This document shows, piece after piece, positions 56,250-64,000 of a DNA stretch of 64,000 nt. The DNA is taken from NCBI GenBank assembly GCA_028710865.1, contig JAQTUF010000002.1:72450-136449 (forward strand), written 5' to 3'. Every line of letters begins with the position of its first letter. Within the stretch, counting starts at the first letter, position 1. This DNA comes from Candidatus Shapirobacteria bacterium (GTDB lineage: Bacteria > Patescibacteria > Microgenomatia > UBA12405). The position numbers were made by a program, and so were the translations under genes. The notes below the pieces were generated by a model that did not search any database, was not told the DNA's origin, and was given only the letters and a program-made list of their open reading frames with translations.

Positions 56250-56278
56250 ATGCTAAATCTTTTATAAAAAGATGTCAA
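56250..56278 (-). promoter_or_regulatory. Promoter with palindromic operator, paralogous cysteine-rich gene
   Basis: Minus strand: TTGACA (56273-56278), 17-base spacer, TAGCAT (56250-56255). Perfect inverted repeat ATCTTTT-N3-AAAAGAT at 56257-56273 inside the spacer. The leader would be about 25-30 bases long. Confidence 0.62.
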
Positions 56279-56286
56279 GAAATTAA

Positions 56287-56838
56287 TTATCCTCTAATCT
56301 CCACTTCTTTCTTCCCTGCTAAATCTTCCAATTTTTTTATAAACTCATCAGTAATTTTTTGCAATTCAATCTCATCTCTTTTAAATTCATCCTCTGATAC
56401 AGTTTTTTCTTGCTTAGCTTTTTGTAAACCATTTCTAAAATCAGCCCTCGCATCGCGAATCATTACTCTAGCCCCTTCCAATTTCCTTCCCAAAAGTTTT
56501 ACATAATCATCCCGCTGCTCTACTGTCAACATTGGTAAACTCATTCTAATAATTTGCCCATCAATAGCTGGTATCATCCCAATATTAGCCGCCGTAATTC
56601 CATTGGCAATTTCTCTAATCAAAGTTTGATCCCATGGTTGAAAAGTCAAACTTCTCACATCTGGTACTCCAATTGATCCCAATTCAATCAATTTTATTTT
56701 CTGGCCACCATAAACCGTCACTATTACATTTTCAATCAATCCTGGTGTCGCTCGACCAGTTCTAATTGATGAAATATCATTAATAAATAACGCTGTAATC
56801 TTATCCATCCGAACTCTTACATCTGAAAAATTTATCAT
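56287..56838 (-). CDS. frr: Ribosome recycling factor
   Basis: 183 residues, full length. The pattern SIRTGRATPGLIENVIVTVYG, GVPDVRSLTFQPWD, and IRDARADFRNGLQKAKQEK is diagnostic. With EF-G it splits ribosomes after termination. A TATAAT box (minus strand 56846-56851) ends 7 bases before the ATG. pyrH, its usual partner, is not beside it. Confidence 0.97.
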   Translation of the reverse strand: MINFSDVRVRMDKITALFINDISSIRTGRATPGLIENVIVTVYGGQKIKLIELGSIGVPDVRSLTFQPWDQTLIREIANGITAANIGMIPAIDGQIIRMSLPMLTVEQRDDYVKLLGRKLEGARVMIRDARADFRNGLQKAKQEKTVSEDEFKRDEIELQKITDEFIKKLEDLAGKKEVEIRG

Positions 56839-56845
56839 ATAACTA

Positions 56846-56851
56846 ATTATA
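56846..56851 (-). promoter_or_regulatory. -10 box of frr (leaderless type)
   Basis: TATAAT on the minus strand ending 7 bases before the frr ATG; no Shine-Dalgarno sequence. Confidence 0.5.
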
Positions 56852-56859
56852 CCAATTTC

Positions 56860-57678
56860 TCATTTAACACAACATTTTATTGAAGTATTACCTGGGCATA
56901 AACCAGATTTAAAACTACCACCACTACAACCACTGGAAGTTAAAATACAAGTCCCGTTACCACTAGTACATTTAGAAAAACTAGATTTACAACTAGATAA
57001 ACTAGTATAACAAGCACTTCTTTTAGCCGAGTTACAAGCTGTCAAAGACGTATATTGAGAAGTACTCTCACATGTTTTATTCAAAGGATTATAAAAATAA
57101 TAAGTCACCGTTGCTACCGGCATACAGCATCTTTTAGTACTCATATTGGTTTTACTCAAACATAAATCTGATTTAACTATTCCTTTTTTTCCATCACTAG
57201 TAGTACACTCTTTCCCCACCCCAGGACCATTTTTAATACTTACATTACAAGTTCCTCCTGAATTAGTACAAGCTAAATCATTCCGACACTTAGCACTATA
57301 CTTATAATAAGCAATTCCATTAGTATCCGCCACCAAAGCTCCCTTAGTTTCCATACATCCACTATTATCACCCCCATTACAAGAAGTGTTTTTCACCTTC
57401 TGTCCACTTACACACTTATAAATCCAACCATTACTAATCAAACCACCACCTTTATCACAAAAAGTTGATCCGTTGGTCATATAAACCTTTTTGTTTGGTA
57501 AAAAAGTAGAATAAAGGTAACAACTTCCACTAGTACTATCATAAGAAGCCGCACTACTTCTATTATCTTGAATTTTTTCTATCGCCCTAGTCGCCAAAAA
57601 TAAACCTGATATCAATATCATCAATCCTAAAACCAATGAAACTCTGGAATTTTTCCCAAATTTTCTAGCTTTCTTCAT
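56860..57678 (-). CDS. Cysteine-rich surface protein (divergent member)
   Basis: 272 residues. N-terminal anchor with QDNRSSA (about 36-42), a GSCYLYS module, one RNDLACTNSGGTC...RCCMP module, and a Cys/Ser/Thr-rich C-terminus. No dockerin or NGxCG module. It lies between tsf and frr. Upstream there is TTGACA (minus strand 57710-57715) with an imperfect AAGA-TTTAA inverted repeat, but not the perfect palindrome seen upstream of its paralogues. Confidence 0.8.
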   Translation of the reverse strand: MKKARKFGKNSRVSLVLGLMILISGLFLATRAIEKIQDNRSSAASYDSTSGSCYLYSTFLPNKKVYMTNGSTFCDKGGGLISNGWIYKCVSGQKVKNTSCNGGDNSGCMETKGALVADTNGIAYYKYSAKCRNDLACTNSGGTCNVSIKNGPGVGKECTTSDGKKGIVKSDLCLSKTNMSTKRCCMPVATVTYYFYNPLNKTCESTSQYTSLTACNSAKRSACYTSLSSCKSSFSKCTSGNGTCILTSSGCSGGSFKSGLCPGNTSIKCCVK

Positions 57679-57739
57679 CTAAAAAAAGATTAAAGCTTTT
57701 TTTAAGTCTTGTCAAACACTAAAAACTGATTTATGAAAT

Positions 57740-58198
57740 TTAAATCTCAAATCTAGCAAATCTAGTCAATTTCATATTTTCCCCAAATTTAACCACCAAA
57801 GTCTTAATCATTTCTTCAATAGTTTGACTCGGATCTTTAATAAATTCTTGTTTTAACAATTCATCAACATCTTTTGGATTCATAGCCGCAACCTGTAAAC
57901 ATAAATCTTTAGTCAAAGCCACAAAATCTTCATGTTTAGCCACAAAATCAGTTTCACAAAGCAATTCCACCATCACTCCAATTTTACCGGTTGAATGAGT
58001 ATAAGTTGCTACTCTTCCCTGATGAGTTTCTCTCTCAGATTTACTTTCAGCTTTCTTTAATCCTTTTTTCTTTAAAATTTCTTTAGCCTGGTTTTCATTA
58101 CCCTTAGCTTCTTCCAAAGCTGATTTTATTTCCATTATTCCCAAACCAGTTTCAACTCTAATTTTTTTAACTAATTCAATTATTTTTTTGGTCTCCAT
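57740..58198 (-). CDS. tsf: Elongation factor Ts (short form)
   Basis: 152 residues. UBA domain (KKIRVETGLGIMEIKSALEEAKGNENQA) and the EF-Tu-contacting CETDFVAKHEDF motif are present; the C-terminal half of the core and the coiled coil are missing compared with E. coli (283), even shorter than the Thermus form. It should still recharge EF-Tu. It lies about 80 bases after rpsB; a hairpin stands in between. Confidence 0.93.
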   Translation of the reverse strand: METKKIIELVKKIRVETGLGIMEIKSALEEAKGNENQAKEILKKKGLKKAESKSERETHQGRVATYTHSTGKIGVMVELLCETDFVAKHEDFVALTKDLCLQVAAMNPKDVDELLKQEFIKDPSQTIEEMIKTLVVKFGENMKLTRFARFEI

Positions 58199-58228
58199 CT
58201 TTATTTAAATTAAATTATAACCGACCAC

Positions 58229-58255
58229 CCCGATGAGACTTTAGTCGACATCGGG
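58229..58255. promoter_or_regulatory. Hairpin between rpsB and tsf
   Basis: CCCGATG (58229-58235) pairs with CATCGGG (58249-58255), with a small GAC/GTC helix in the loop. On the minus strand no T run follows, so it is unlikely to be a full terminator and may reduce or stabilise the tsf part of the message. Confidence 0.5.
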
Positions 58256-58281
58256 ATAATTCTTTTTTTATTTTTAAATTT

Positions 58282-59199
58282 TTAATTAGTTCCAGCCGCT
58301 TTAATTGCTCTACCAATTTCCTCCACAACCAAAGTCACACTTTTTAAACTATCATCATTAGCTACAATTGGAAAATCAACCTTAAAAGGGTTAGCATCAG
58401 TATCCACTAAAGCTATTGTTTTAATATTTTTAATATTAGCTTCATTTATAGCAGTTTTTTCATAACCAGCATCAACTAAAAACAAAATATCAAATAATTT
58501 GTCTAATTTTGTCAAACCACCAACTATCCTATCTAATCTTAAAATCTCTTTATTAAGATCAGATAATTCTTTTTTAGAATTTTCACTAAATTTTCCTTTT
58601 TCAATTCCATCCCTTAGATCATTTAATTTCTTAATATTCTTTTTAATTTGATCCCAATTAGTAATAGTTCCACCCAACCATCTATCAGTTACATAAGCTA
58701 CTCCAGCATCAATTGCTACCCGCTTAACTACTTCTCTAGCTTGTCTTTTTGTCCCTATCAAAGCAATTTTTTTACCATTTCTCCTACTATTATAGATAAA
58801 ATTACAAGCCTTATCTAAAGAATCAAGGGTTTTTACTAAATCAATAACTTCTATCCCATCTCTTTTACCAAAAATGTAATCTCTTGATTTTGGATGAGTT
58901 TTAGAAATTTTGTGACCTAAATGACTTCCAGCCGCTAATAAATCTTTTAAACCAACAGTCAAATTATATTTTTTATCTATTTTAATATCCTCAGTTTTTT
59001 TAGTCTCTAAAATTACTTCCAAATTTGCTTGTTTTTTAACTAATTCTTCCTTTTGAGCCTTAATCTTTTCATTTAATTTCTTAATATTCTCTGTTTTAAT
59101 ATTACTTTGTTTTTTTGCCTTAACTACCAAAGCTTTTTTAATCAACGATTTACCAGTTCGATTTATCGTTTTCTTTATTATTTTCTTTTTTTCTGCCAT
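58282..59199 (-). CDS. rpsB: Ribosomal protein uS2 with N-terminal extension
   Basis: 305 residues. The S2 core begins at about residue 83 (LKDLLAAGSHLGHKISKTHPK) and continues normally (IEVIDLVKTLDSL, VAYVTDRWLGGTITNW, ALVDTDANPF). The first 80 residues are a Lys-rich, probably disordered or helical extension. AAGGA lies 5 bases before the ATG at 59199, supporting that start. The extension is absent from E. coli S2. Confidence 0.94.
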   Translation of the reverse strand: MAEKKKIIKKTINRTGKSLIKKALVVKAKKQSNIKTENIKKLNEKIKAQKEELVKKQANLEVILETKKTEDIKIDKKYNLTVGLKDLLAAGSHLGHKISKTHPKSRDYIFGKRDGIEVIDLVKTLDSLDKACNFIYNSRRNGKKIALIGTKRQAREVVKRVAIDAGVAYVTDRWLGGTITNWDQIKKNIKKLNDLRDGIEKGKFSENSKKELSDLNKEILRLDRIVGGLTKLDKLFDILFLVDAGYEKTAINEANIKNIKTIALVDTDANPFKVDFPIVANDDSLKSVTLVVEEIGRAIKAAGTN

Positions 59200-59312
59200 A
59201 TTTGTCCTTATTAATAAATATTTTTAGTAAAGGGTTTAATTAACCCAGGATAAATTTCTACTAAAAACTTAAGAATTTTTAACTTGTCGATTATAACACA
59301 AACAAACTTGTT

Positions 59313-59636
59313 TTAATTCCCCCTTCCAAAAATCCTTTTAAACCACCCTTTTTTCTTTTCTTCCGGTTTAATAGCAAAAGGCGGAGGCAATTCTAACCCA
59401 TCTTTTCTTGGCTTACCATTTTCTCTTTCATACTCCTGTGATTTTATTTCAGTTTGTTTAAGACTTTCTCCACTAATAATTTGTGGTCCTTCATGACTAT
59501 CATCTATTACAGGTTTTTTTACACCTTCAAAAGCACTATTATCTAAAATTTCAGGACCTGGTTTATCAGTTTCAGGATTAACTCTTTTAGAAAAACCATA
59601 ACTACTAGGATTAAAACCCTCTACATTTTCTGTCAT
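59313..59636 (-). CDS. Hypothetical polar protein
   Basis: 107 residues, rich in Pro, Glu, Lys and Asn, predicted disordered, ending in a basic KRIFGRGN. No recognised family. Upstream of rpsB on the same strand but with a gap of about 110 bases, and divergent from the ATPase gene. Confidence 0.6.
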   Translation of the reverse strand: MTENVEGFNPSSYGFSKRVNPETDKPGPEILDNSAFEGVKKPVIDDSHEGPQIISGESLKQTEIKSQEYERENGKPRKDGLELPPPFAIKPEEKKKGWFKRIFGRGN

Positions 59637-59719
59637 AAATTTAATTTAATTTCTAATAATTAATCTTAACACTTATCTATTTTATTTTCAAAATACTAAT
59701 ATTTTTTATATATAAGATA

Positions 59720-59742
59720 TATCCTAAATTTTTTATAGGATA
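59720..59742. repeat. TATCCTA/TAGGATA inverted repeat
   Basis: Arms TATCCTA (59720-59726) and TAGGATA (59736-59742) flanking a 9-base AT-rich centre, in the 155-base gap between divergent genes. The arm is the same TATAGGATA motif repeated at 19941-19987. Confidence 0.55.
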
Positions 59743-59791
59743 ATACTTATAAAACCCATCTTTTTTTCTCATTAACTGCTAAAATATTCCT

Positions 59792-61966
59792 ATGTCTGAC
59801 AGTAATCTAACGATTCTCGAAGTTCGTCTACCTCAAGAAAATGAATATACTTTTGAGTCTATGTCTGCCCTGCTCTCAAACTTCACCCAATTTACCAAAC
59901 GTTCCTTTATTGAAAAAATTACAGGTAAGAAAAAAACTATTTCATCCTTAGAAATTGTTCTAAAAGACGGCCAAATCAGATTTTATATCGTTGTCCCTAC
60001 TTCCGACATGGAATTTTTCCGTTCTCAAATATTAGCCCAATATTCTACTGCCGCCCTCAAAGAAACTCCTGATTATTTAGACCCTCAATTAACCGATATT
60101 AGTTTTACTCAACTTGGGCTTGGGAAATCCTACAGTTACCCTCTAAAAACCACCAAAGACTTTCAAAACACTGATCCTCTTAATTCTGTCCTTGCCCCCC
60201 TTTCTCGATCAAATAACATTAAAGATTTTTTTATCTTCCAAATTGTTTTAGCCACAGCTCCCAAAAATTGGCAAAGCGGTATTATTAACACTGTCCAAAA
60301 CGGTATTTTAGTCGACGCCCAACGTAATATCCGCACTGCCCATCCAGATAAAATGATTTTAGAGCAAAAAATCCAGTTTCCAGGTATTTTTGCTCAAATT
60401 AACCTTTTATCCAATAATCCTAGTCTTATTACTTCAGTTTCCTCATCTTTTGGCACCTATACCAACCCTCGTGGTAATTTTATCAAGTCTTTTCCACCTA
60501 ATTTCCTATTTAAAAACAAATTACTAAAATCAATTTTCAAACGTGAGATTTTTTCTCACCTTAAAGGACAAATTTTTAATACTGAAGAATTATCTATTGT
60601 TTGGCATTTCCCTAATATACTTACCAAACTTCCCAATATTGCTTGGGGTAAAAGGCTTTACTCCGATCCTCCCGAAAATTTACCCATTGCTGACAATGCT
60701 ACTCCTGAGGAAAAAAATCAGATTACTTTCTTTGCTAAAACCGAATTTAGAAATAAAGATTCTATCTTTGGTATCAAAGAAGGTGAAGATCGTCGTCGCC
60801 ACACTTACATTATTGGTAAATCTGGTACTGGTAAAACTACTCTTATTGCCAATATGGCCATTGACGACATTCGCAAAGGTCGCGGTGTTGCTGTTATCGA
60901 CCCCCATGGAGACTTATGCAACAGTATTCTCGATTATATTCCTAGTTCCCGTATTAATGATGTTTGCTACTTTAATCCTGCCGATCCAGAATATATGTAC
61001 CCTTTAAATGTCTTGGAAGCCAAAAATGAATCCCAAAAAGAATTAATTGCCTCTGGAGTTTTGTCAATTTTCAAAAAACTTTATGGTAATGTCTCTTGGG
61101 GACCCCGTCTTGAACACATTTTAAGAAACGCTGTCCTTACTTTAGTCAATACTCCAGGTAGTGATATGACTCATATAGTCGAAATTTTAACCAACAAAAG
61201 TTATCGTGAAAAAGTTGTTGCCGGCCTTACCAACCAAACTTTAAAAAATTTCTGGGTAAATGAATTTGGTCGTATGGATCCTAAATTTCAAAATGAAGCC
61301 GTCTCACCTATTTTAAACAAAGTCGGGCAATTTATTGCCTCAACTAATATCAGAAATACCGTTGCCCACGCTAAATCAAAAATAAATATCCAAGAAATTA
61401 TGGACCAAAAAAAGATTTTAATTGCTGACTTATCGACTGGCCGTCTAGGTGAAGATAACTCTGCCCTACTTGGTGCCATGTTAATCACTCAAATCCAGCT
61501 TTCTGCTATGAATCGAGTCTTTCAGGCTAGTGAAGATCGAGCCGATTTCTTCCTTTATGTTGATGAATTTCAAAATTTTGCCACCGAAGCCTTCATTAAA
61601 ATTCTTTCTGAAGCCCGCAAATTTAGACTTAATCTTATTGTTGCTAATCAATATATGGCTCAACTCGATCGCACCATTCAAGATGCTATTTTAGGCAATG
61701 TTGGGTCTCTTATTTCTTTTGTTGTTGGTAATCAAGATGCCTTTGTTCTTGCTAAAGAATTTGGCACTGCCTTCCCTCCAGAAGATCTAGTTAAAATCGG
61801 CAAATATCAAGTTATTTGTAAACTTTCCATCGATTCTGAAACCACTCAGCCTTTCTATGCCACCACCCTCTCACCACTTTCTTGTAAAAACCAACAACGC
61901 GACAAACTCATCCGTATTTCCCAAGAACACTGGGGTAAGAAAAAAGAAACTCAATCAATAAACTAA
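59792..61966 (+). CDS. TraD/VirD4-like DNA-transfer ATPase
   Basis: 724 residues. Long N-terminal region, then a P-loop ATPase domain: Walker A IIGKSGTGKTTLIANMA (about 348-364), GVAVIDPHGDLCNSI, a Walker-B-like FFLYVDEFQNFATEAF, and a sensor VANQYMAQL. This matches the TraD/TraG/DUF87 branch of ATPases that pump DNA in conjugation or in cell-to-cell uptake. No membrane anchor is clear and no other type IV secretion gene is in the window. A TAAAAT box ends 6 bases before the ATG. Confidence 0.87.
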   Translation: MSDSNLTILEVRLPQENEYTFESMSALLSNFTQFTKRSFIEKITGKKKTISSLEIVLKDGQIRFYIVVPTSDMEFFRSQILAQYSTAALKETPDYLDPQLTDISFTQLGLGKSYSYPLKTTKDFQNTDPLNSVLAPLSRSNNIKDFFIFQIVLATAPKNWQSGIINTVQNGILVDAQRNIRTAHPDKMILEQKIQFPGIFAQINLLSNNPSLITSVSSSFGTYTNPRGNFIKSFPPNFLFKNKLLKSIFKREIFSHLKGQIFNTEELSIVWHFPNILTKLPNIAWGKRLYSDPPENLPIADNATPEEKNQITFFAKTEFRNKDSIFGIKEGEDRRRHTYIIGKSGTGKTTLIANMAIDDIRKGRGVAVIDPHGDLCNSILDYIPSSRINDVCYFNPADPEYMYPLNVLEAKNESQKELIASGVLSIFKKLYGNVSWGPRLEHILRNAVLTLVNTPGSDMTHIVEILTNKSYREKVVAGLTNQTLKNFWVNEFGRMDPKFQNEAVSPILNKVGQFIASTNIRNTVAHAKSKINIQEIMDQKKILIADLSTGRLGEDNSALLGAMLITQIQLSAMNRVFQASEDRADFFLYVDEFQNFATEAFIKILSEARKFRLNLIVANQYMAQLDRTIQDAILGNVGSLISFVVGNQDAFVLAKEFGTAFPPEDLVKIGKYQVICKLSIDSETTQPFYATTLSPLSCKNQQRDKLIRISQEHWGKKKETQSIN

Positions 61967-61967
61967 C

Positions 61968-63971
61968 TTAAGGTTTTTTCCAACCCGCCCACTTACATTT
62001 TGGATAATCTGAACAACCATAAAATTTTCGGCCTGTTTTAGTCCTTCTGACTACTCCATCTTTTCCACAAGTTGGACATTTAAACCCTGCATCTTCTTTA
62101 AATTGACGAGTATATTTACATTCTGGAAACCTATCACACGAAATAAATTTTCCAAATCTACCCAATCTCACTACTAAATTGCCTGTCTTACAATCAGGAC
62201 ACTTTTCATCCAATTTTTCTGTTTCTATTTTAACTCGATCCGATTTCTCTTCTACATTTTTCAAAGTTTTTTCAAAAGTCTTCCAAAAATCCTTCATCAT
62301 ATCAATCCAATCCCATTTTCCTAAAGCTACTTGATCCAAATCCTCTTCCATTTCCGCTGTAAATGGCAAAGACAAAATATTGACAAAATTTTTCACCAAA
62401 AACTCATTAACCGCCTTGCCCAAATTAGTTGGTTTAAATTTACCTTCATCCCTCTCTATATATTGTCTAAATAATATTGTTGAAATAATTGGAGCATAAG
62501 TGCTTGGTCGACCAATTCCTTGTTTTTCCAAACTAGACACCAAACTAGCATCACTATATCGTGGTGGTGGATTAGTCTCTAACTTTTCCCAAAGATTTTT
62601 CTGACTAGCAATTTTTTCACCTACAGTCAATTCTGGCAAAATTTGGTCTTCATGTTTTTCCCCACTAATTTTCAAAAACCCATCGAACAACATTCTTACT
62701 CCTTTAGACTGAAATAAAGCTTTATTACTTGCCCCGCTATTGCTGGGGTTAATAAAATTAACTGTCGTATTTTTCATTTTTGCCGCCGCTCCTTGAGTTG
62801 CCACTGCCCGTCTCCATATCATTTCGTATAATTTATTTTCCCTATTTTCCCCTTCTATAAATTTTACTGAAACATTCGTCGGTCTAATTGCTTCATGAGC
62901 TTCCTGAGCATTTTTACTATTATTTTTATAAACTCTCAGTTTTTCTGATAAATAATTTTCTCCATATTCTTTACTAATAAACTTTCTAAATTCTCCCACT
63001 GCTTTTTCTGACAAATAAACTGAATCAGTCCTATGATAAGTAATTAAACCTCTTTCATAGAGATGCTGGGCCACACTCATAGTTTGTTTGCCCGACCAAC
63101 CCATTTTTCTAGCCGCTGCCTGTTGTAATTTAGAAGTCGTGAATGGAGGTAATGGTGTCCGAGAAATTTCTCTTCCATTTACACTCTCTATTAAAAATTC
63201 TTTATCTAATTTTTTTAAAAACTCAACAACTTCTGTTTCTTTTTTAAAAATTGAACTAGAATAGTTATAATCTCCATCAAAAAGCTTTATTTTATTAGTC
63301 TTATAAAAGTTCTTCCCTTCAATTTTTATTAATTCTGCCTTAAATTTTTCTTTTTTACCAAATTCTGCCCAAATATCATAGTAATTTTCTTTTTTAAAAT
63401 TTTCTATCTCCTGCTCTCTTTCACAAATTAATCTCACTGCTACTGATTGAACTCGTCCACCTGATAAACCTCTTCTCACTTTCTTCCATAATATTGGTGA
63501 CAAACTATAACCTACTACTCTATCCAAAACTCTTCTACCTTGTTGAGCATTAACCAAATTCATATCAATATCTCGCGATTGTTTTAAGGCCTCTTCAACT
63601 GCTTCTTTTGTAATTTCATGAAAAGCTACTCGAGAAATCTTTTTATCCACTACTTTTGACTTACCATTTTGTAAAATCCACTTCACATGCCAAGAAATTG
63701 CTTCCCCTTCACGATCAGGATCAGAGGCTAGATATATTTTATCGGCTTTTTTAGAAGCTGAAATTAATTCATCAACTATTTTTTTCTTTTTTGAATCAAT
63801 CACATATTCCACCTCAAAATTATTTTTCATATCCACTGCCATTTTATTTTTTGGCAAATCTCGCAAATGACCTACTGTGGCCACTACTTGATAATCACTT
63901 CCCAAATATTTACCAATAGTCCTAGCTTTAGTTGGTGATTCAACTATTAATAATTTTTTCATACCGTTCAT
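61968..63971 (-). CDS. topA: DNA topoisomerase I
   Basis: 667 residues. Toprim domain (LLIVESPTKARTIGKYLG, ASDPDREGEAISWH), active-site Tyr in GLITYHRTDS, and a C-terminal region with two tetracysteine zinc modules (CPDCKTGNL..., CPTCGKDGVV...CSDYPKC). Relaxes negative supercoils and so balances gyrase. Either ATG at 63971 or 63962 can be the start; a TAAGAT box lies 8 bases before the first. It converges with the ATPase gene, 1 base apart. Confidence 0.97.
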   Translation of the reverse strand: MNGMKKLLIVESPTKARTIGKYLGSDYQVVATVGHLRDLPKNKMAVDMKNNFEVEYVIDSKKKKIVDELISASKKADKIYLASDPDREGEAISWHVKWILQNGKSKVVDKKISRVAFHEITKEAVEEALKQSRDIDMNLVNAQQGRRVLDRVVGYSLSPILWKKVRRGLSGGRVQSVAVRLICEREQEIENFKKENYYDIWAEFGKKEKFKAELIKIEGKNFYKTNKIKLFDGDYNYSSSIFKKETEVVEFLKKLDKEFLIESVNGREISRTPLPPFTTSKLQQAAARKMGWSGKQTMSVAQHLYERGLITYHRTDSVYLSEKAVGEFRKFISKEYGENYLSEKLRVYKNNSKNAQEAHEAIRPTNVSVKFIEGENRENKLYEMIWRRAVATQGAAAKMKNTTVNFINPSNSGASNKALFQSKGVRMLFDGFLKISGEKHEDQILPELTVGEKIASQKNLWEKLETNPPPRYSDASLVSSLEKQGIGRPSTYAPIISTILFRQYIERDEGKFKPTNLGKAVNEFLVKNFVNILSLPFTAEMEEDLDQVALGKWDWIDMMKDFWKTFEKTLKNVEEKSDRVKIETEKLDEKCPDCKTGNLVVRLGRFGKFISCDRFPECKYTRQFKEDAGFKCPTCGKDGVVRRTKTGRKFYGCSDYPKCKWAGWKKP

Positions 63972-64000
63972 TGTCTTCTATCTTACCACCCCCTGTCAAG

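Overview
This AT-rich 64 kb window looks like part of a reduced genome from the Candidate Phyla Radiation (Patescibacteria), most likely the Microgenomates side. That placement is an inference from gene content: short or trimmed housekeeping proteins (RF1 without its N-terminal domain, a cut-down EF-Ts, a YbeY without its catalytic histidines), very tight gene packing, zinc-type S18, degenerate small membrane proteins, and secreted cysteine-rich and dockerin proteins. TGA is used as an ordinary stop, so the code is the standard one. No rRNA, CRISPR array or insertion sequence was seen. Three tRNAs are present (Ala-CGC, Leu-CAA, His-GTG).

Layout. 0-9.6 kb (+): Fic protein (cut by the window edge), ligA, pth, tRNA-Ala, a PAP2-LssY phosphatase, a MacAB-like efflux set, and a membrane protein next to a HEPN-like protein. 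9.6-11.4 kb (-): an EpmB/EpmA-like pair that would modify elongation factor P. 11.4-18.1 kb (+): ferredoxin, thioredoxin-fold protein, a SpoU methyltransferase with a short upstream peptide, then gyrB-gyrA. 18.4-20.2 kb: a Xer recombinase and the only long gene-poor stretch, which holds a gene remnant, direct repeats and one DnaA-box-like site. 20.2-29.4 kb: ABC exporter, pta, yebC, a DksA-like/lspA/rlu cluster in the Bacillus ylyA-lspA-rluD order, tRNA-Leu, dnaB. 29.4-35.4 kb (+): secreted proteins, a foreign-looking polysaccharide deacetylase, tRNA-His and hisS, rpmE, short prfA, and a ferredoxin-thioredoxin fusion. 35.4-46.8 kb (-): HtrA and CtpA proteases, rpsF-ssb-rpsR, cysS, a DNPH1-like hydrolase, recR-ybaB-dnaX, and rpsU-yqeY-ybeY.

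46.8-57.7 kb (-) is the most unusual part. It holds two cohesin-like proteins (one with an LPQTG anchor), three proteins ending in dockerin-type calcium-binding repeats, and three further cysteine-rich secreted proteins. The five cysteine-rich proteins share an N-terminal anchor ending in a Q(E/D)NRSxA motif and are mosaics of a few recurring modules. Two of these genes share a palindrome inside the promoter spacer and a near-identical 352 bp segment. They sit in the gaps of an ancestral rpsB-tsf-frr-rseP cluster from which pyrH, uppS, cdsA and dxr are missing. I read this as a small cohesin-dockerin surface-assembly system, possibly for attachment to a host cell.

A window-wide pattern is that many genes have a TATAAT-like box ending 5-9 bases before the start codon and no Shine-Dalgarno sequence, suggesting leaderless mRNAs. 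Clear exceptions are rpsU, gyrB, rpsB and two foreign-looking genes. 59.8-64 kb: a TraD/VirD4-type ATPase and topA.
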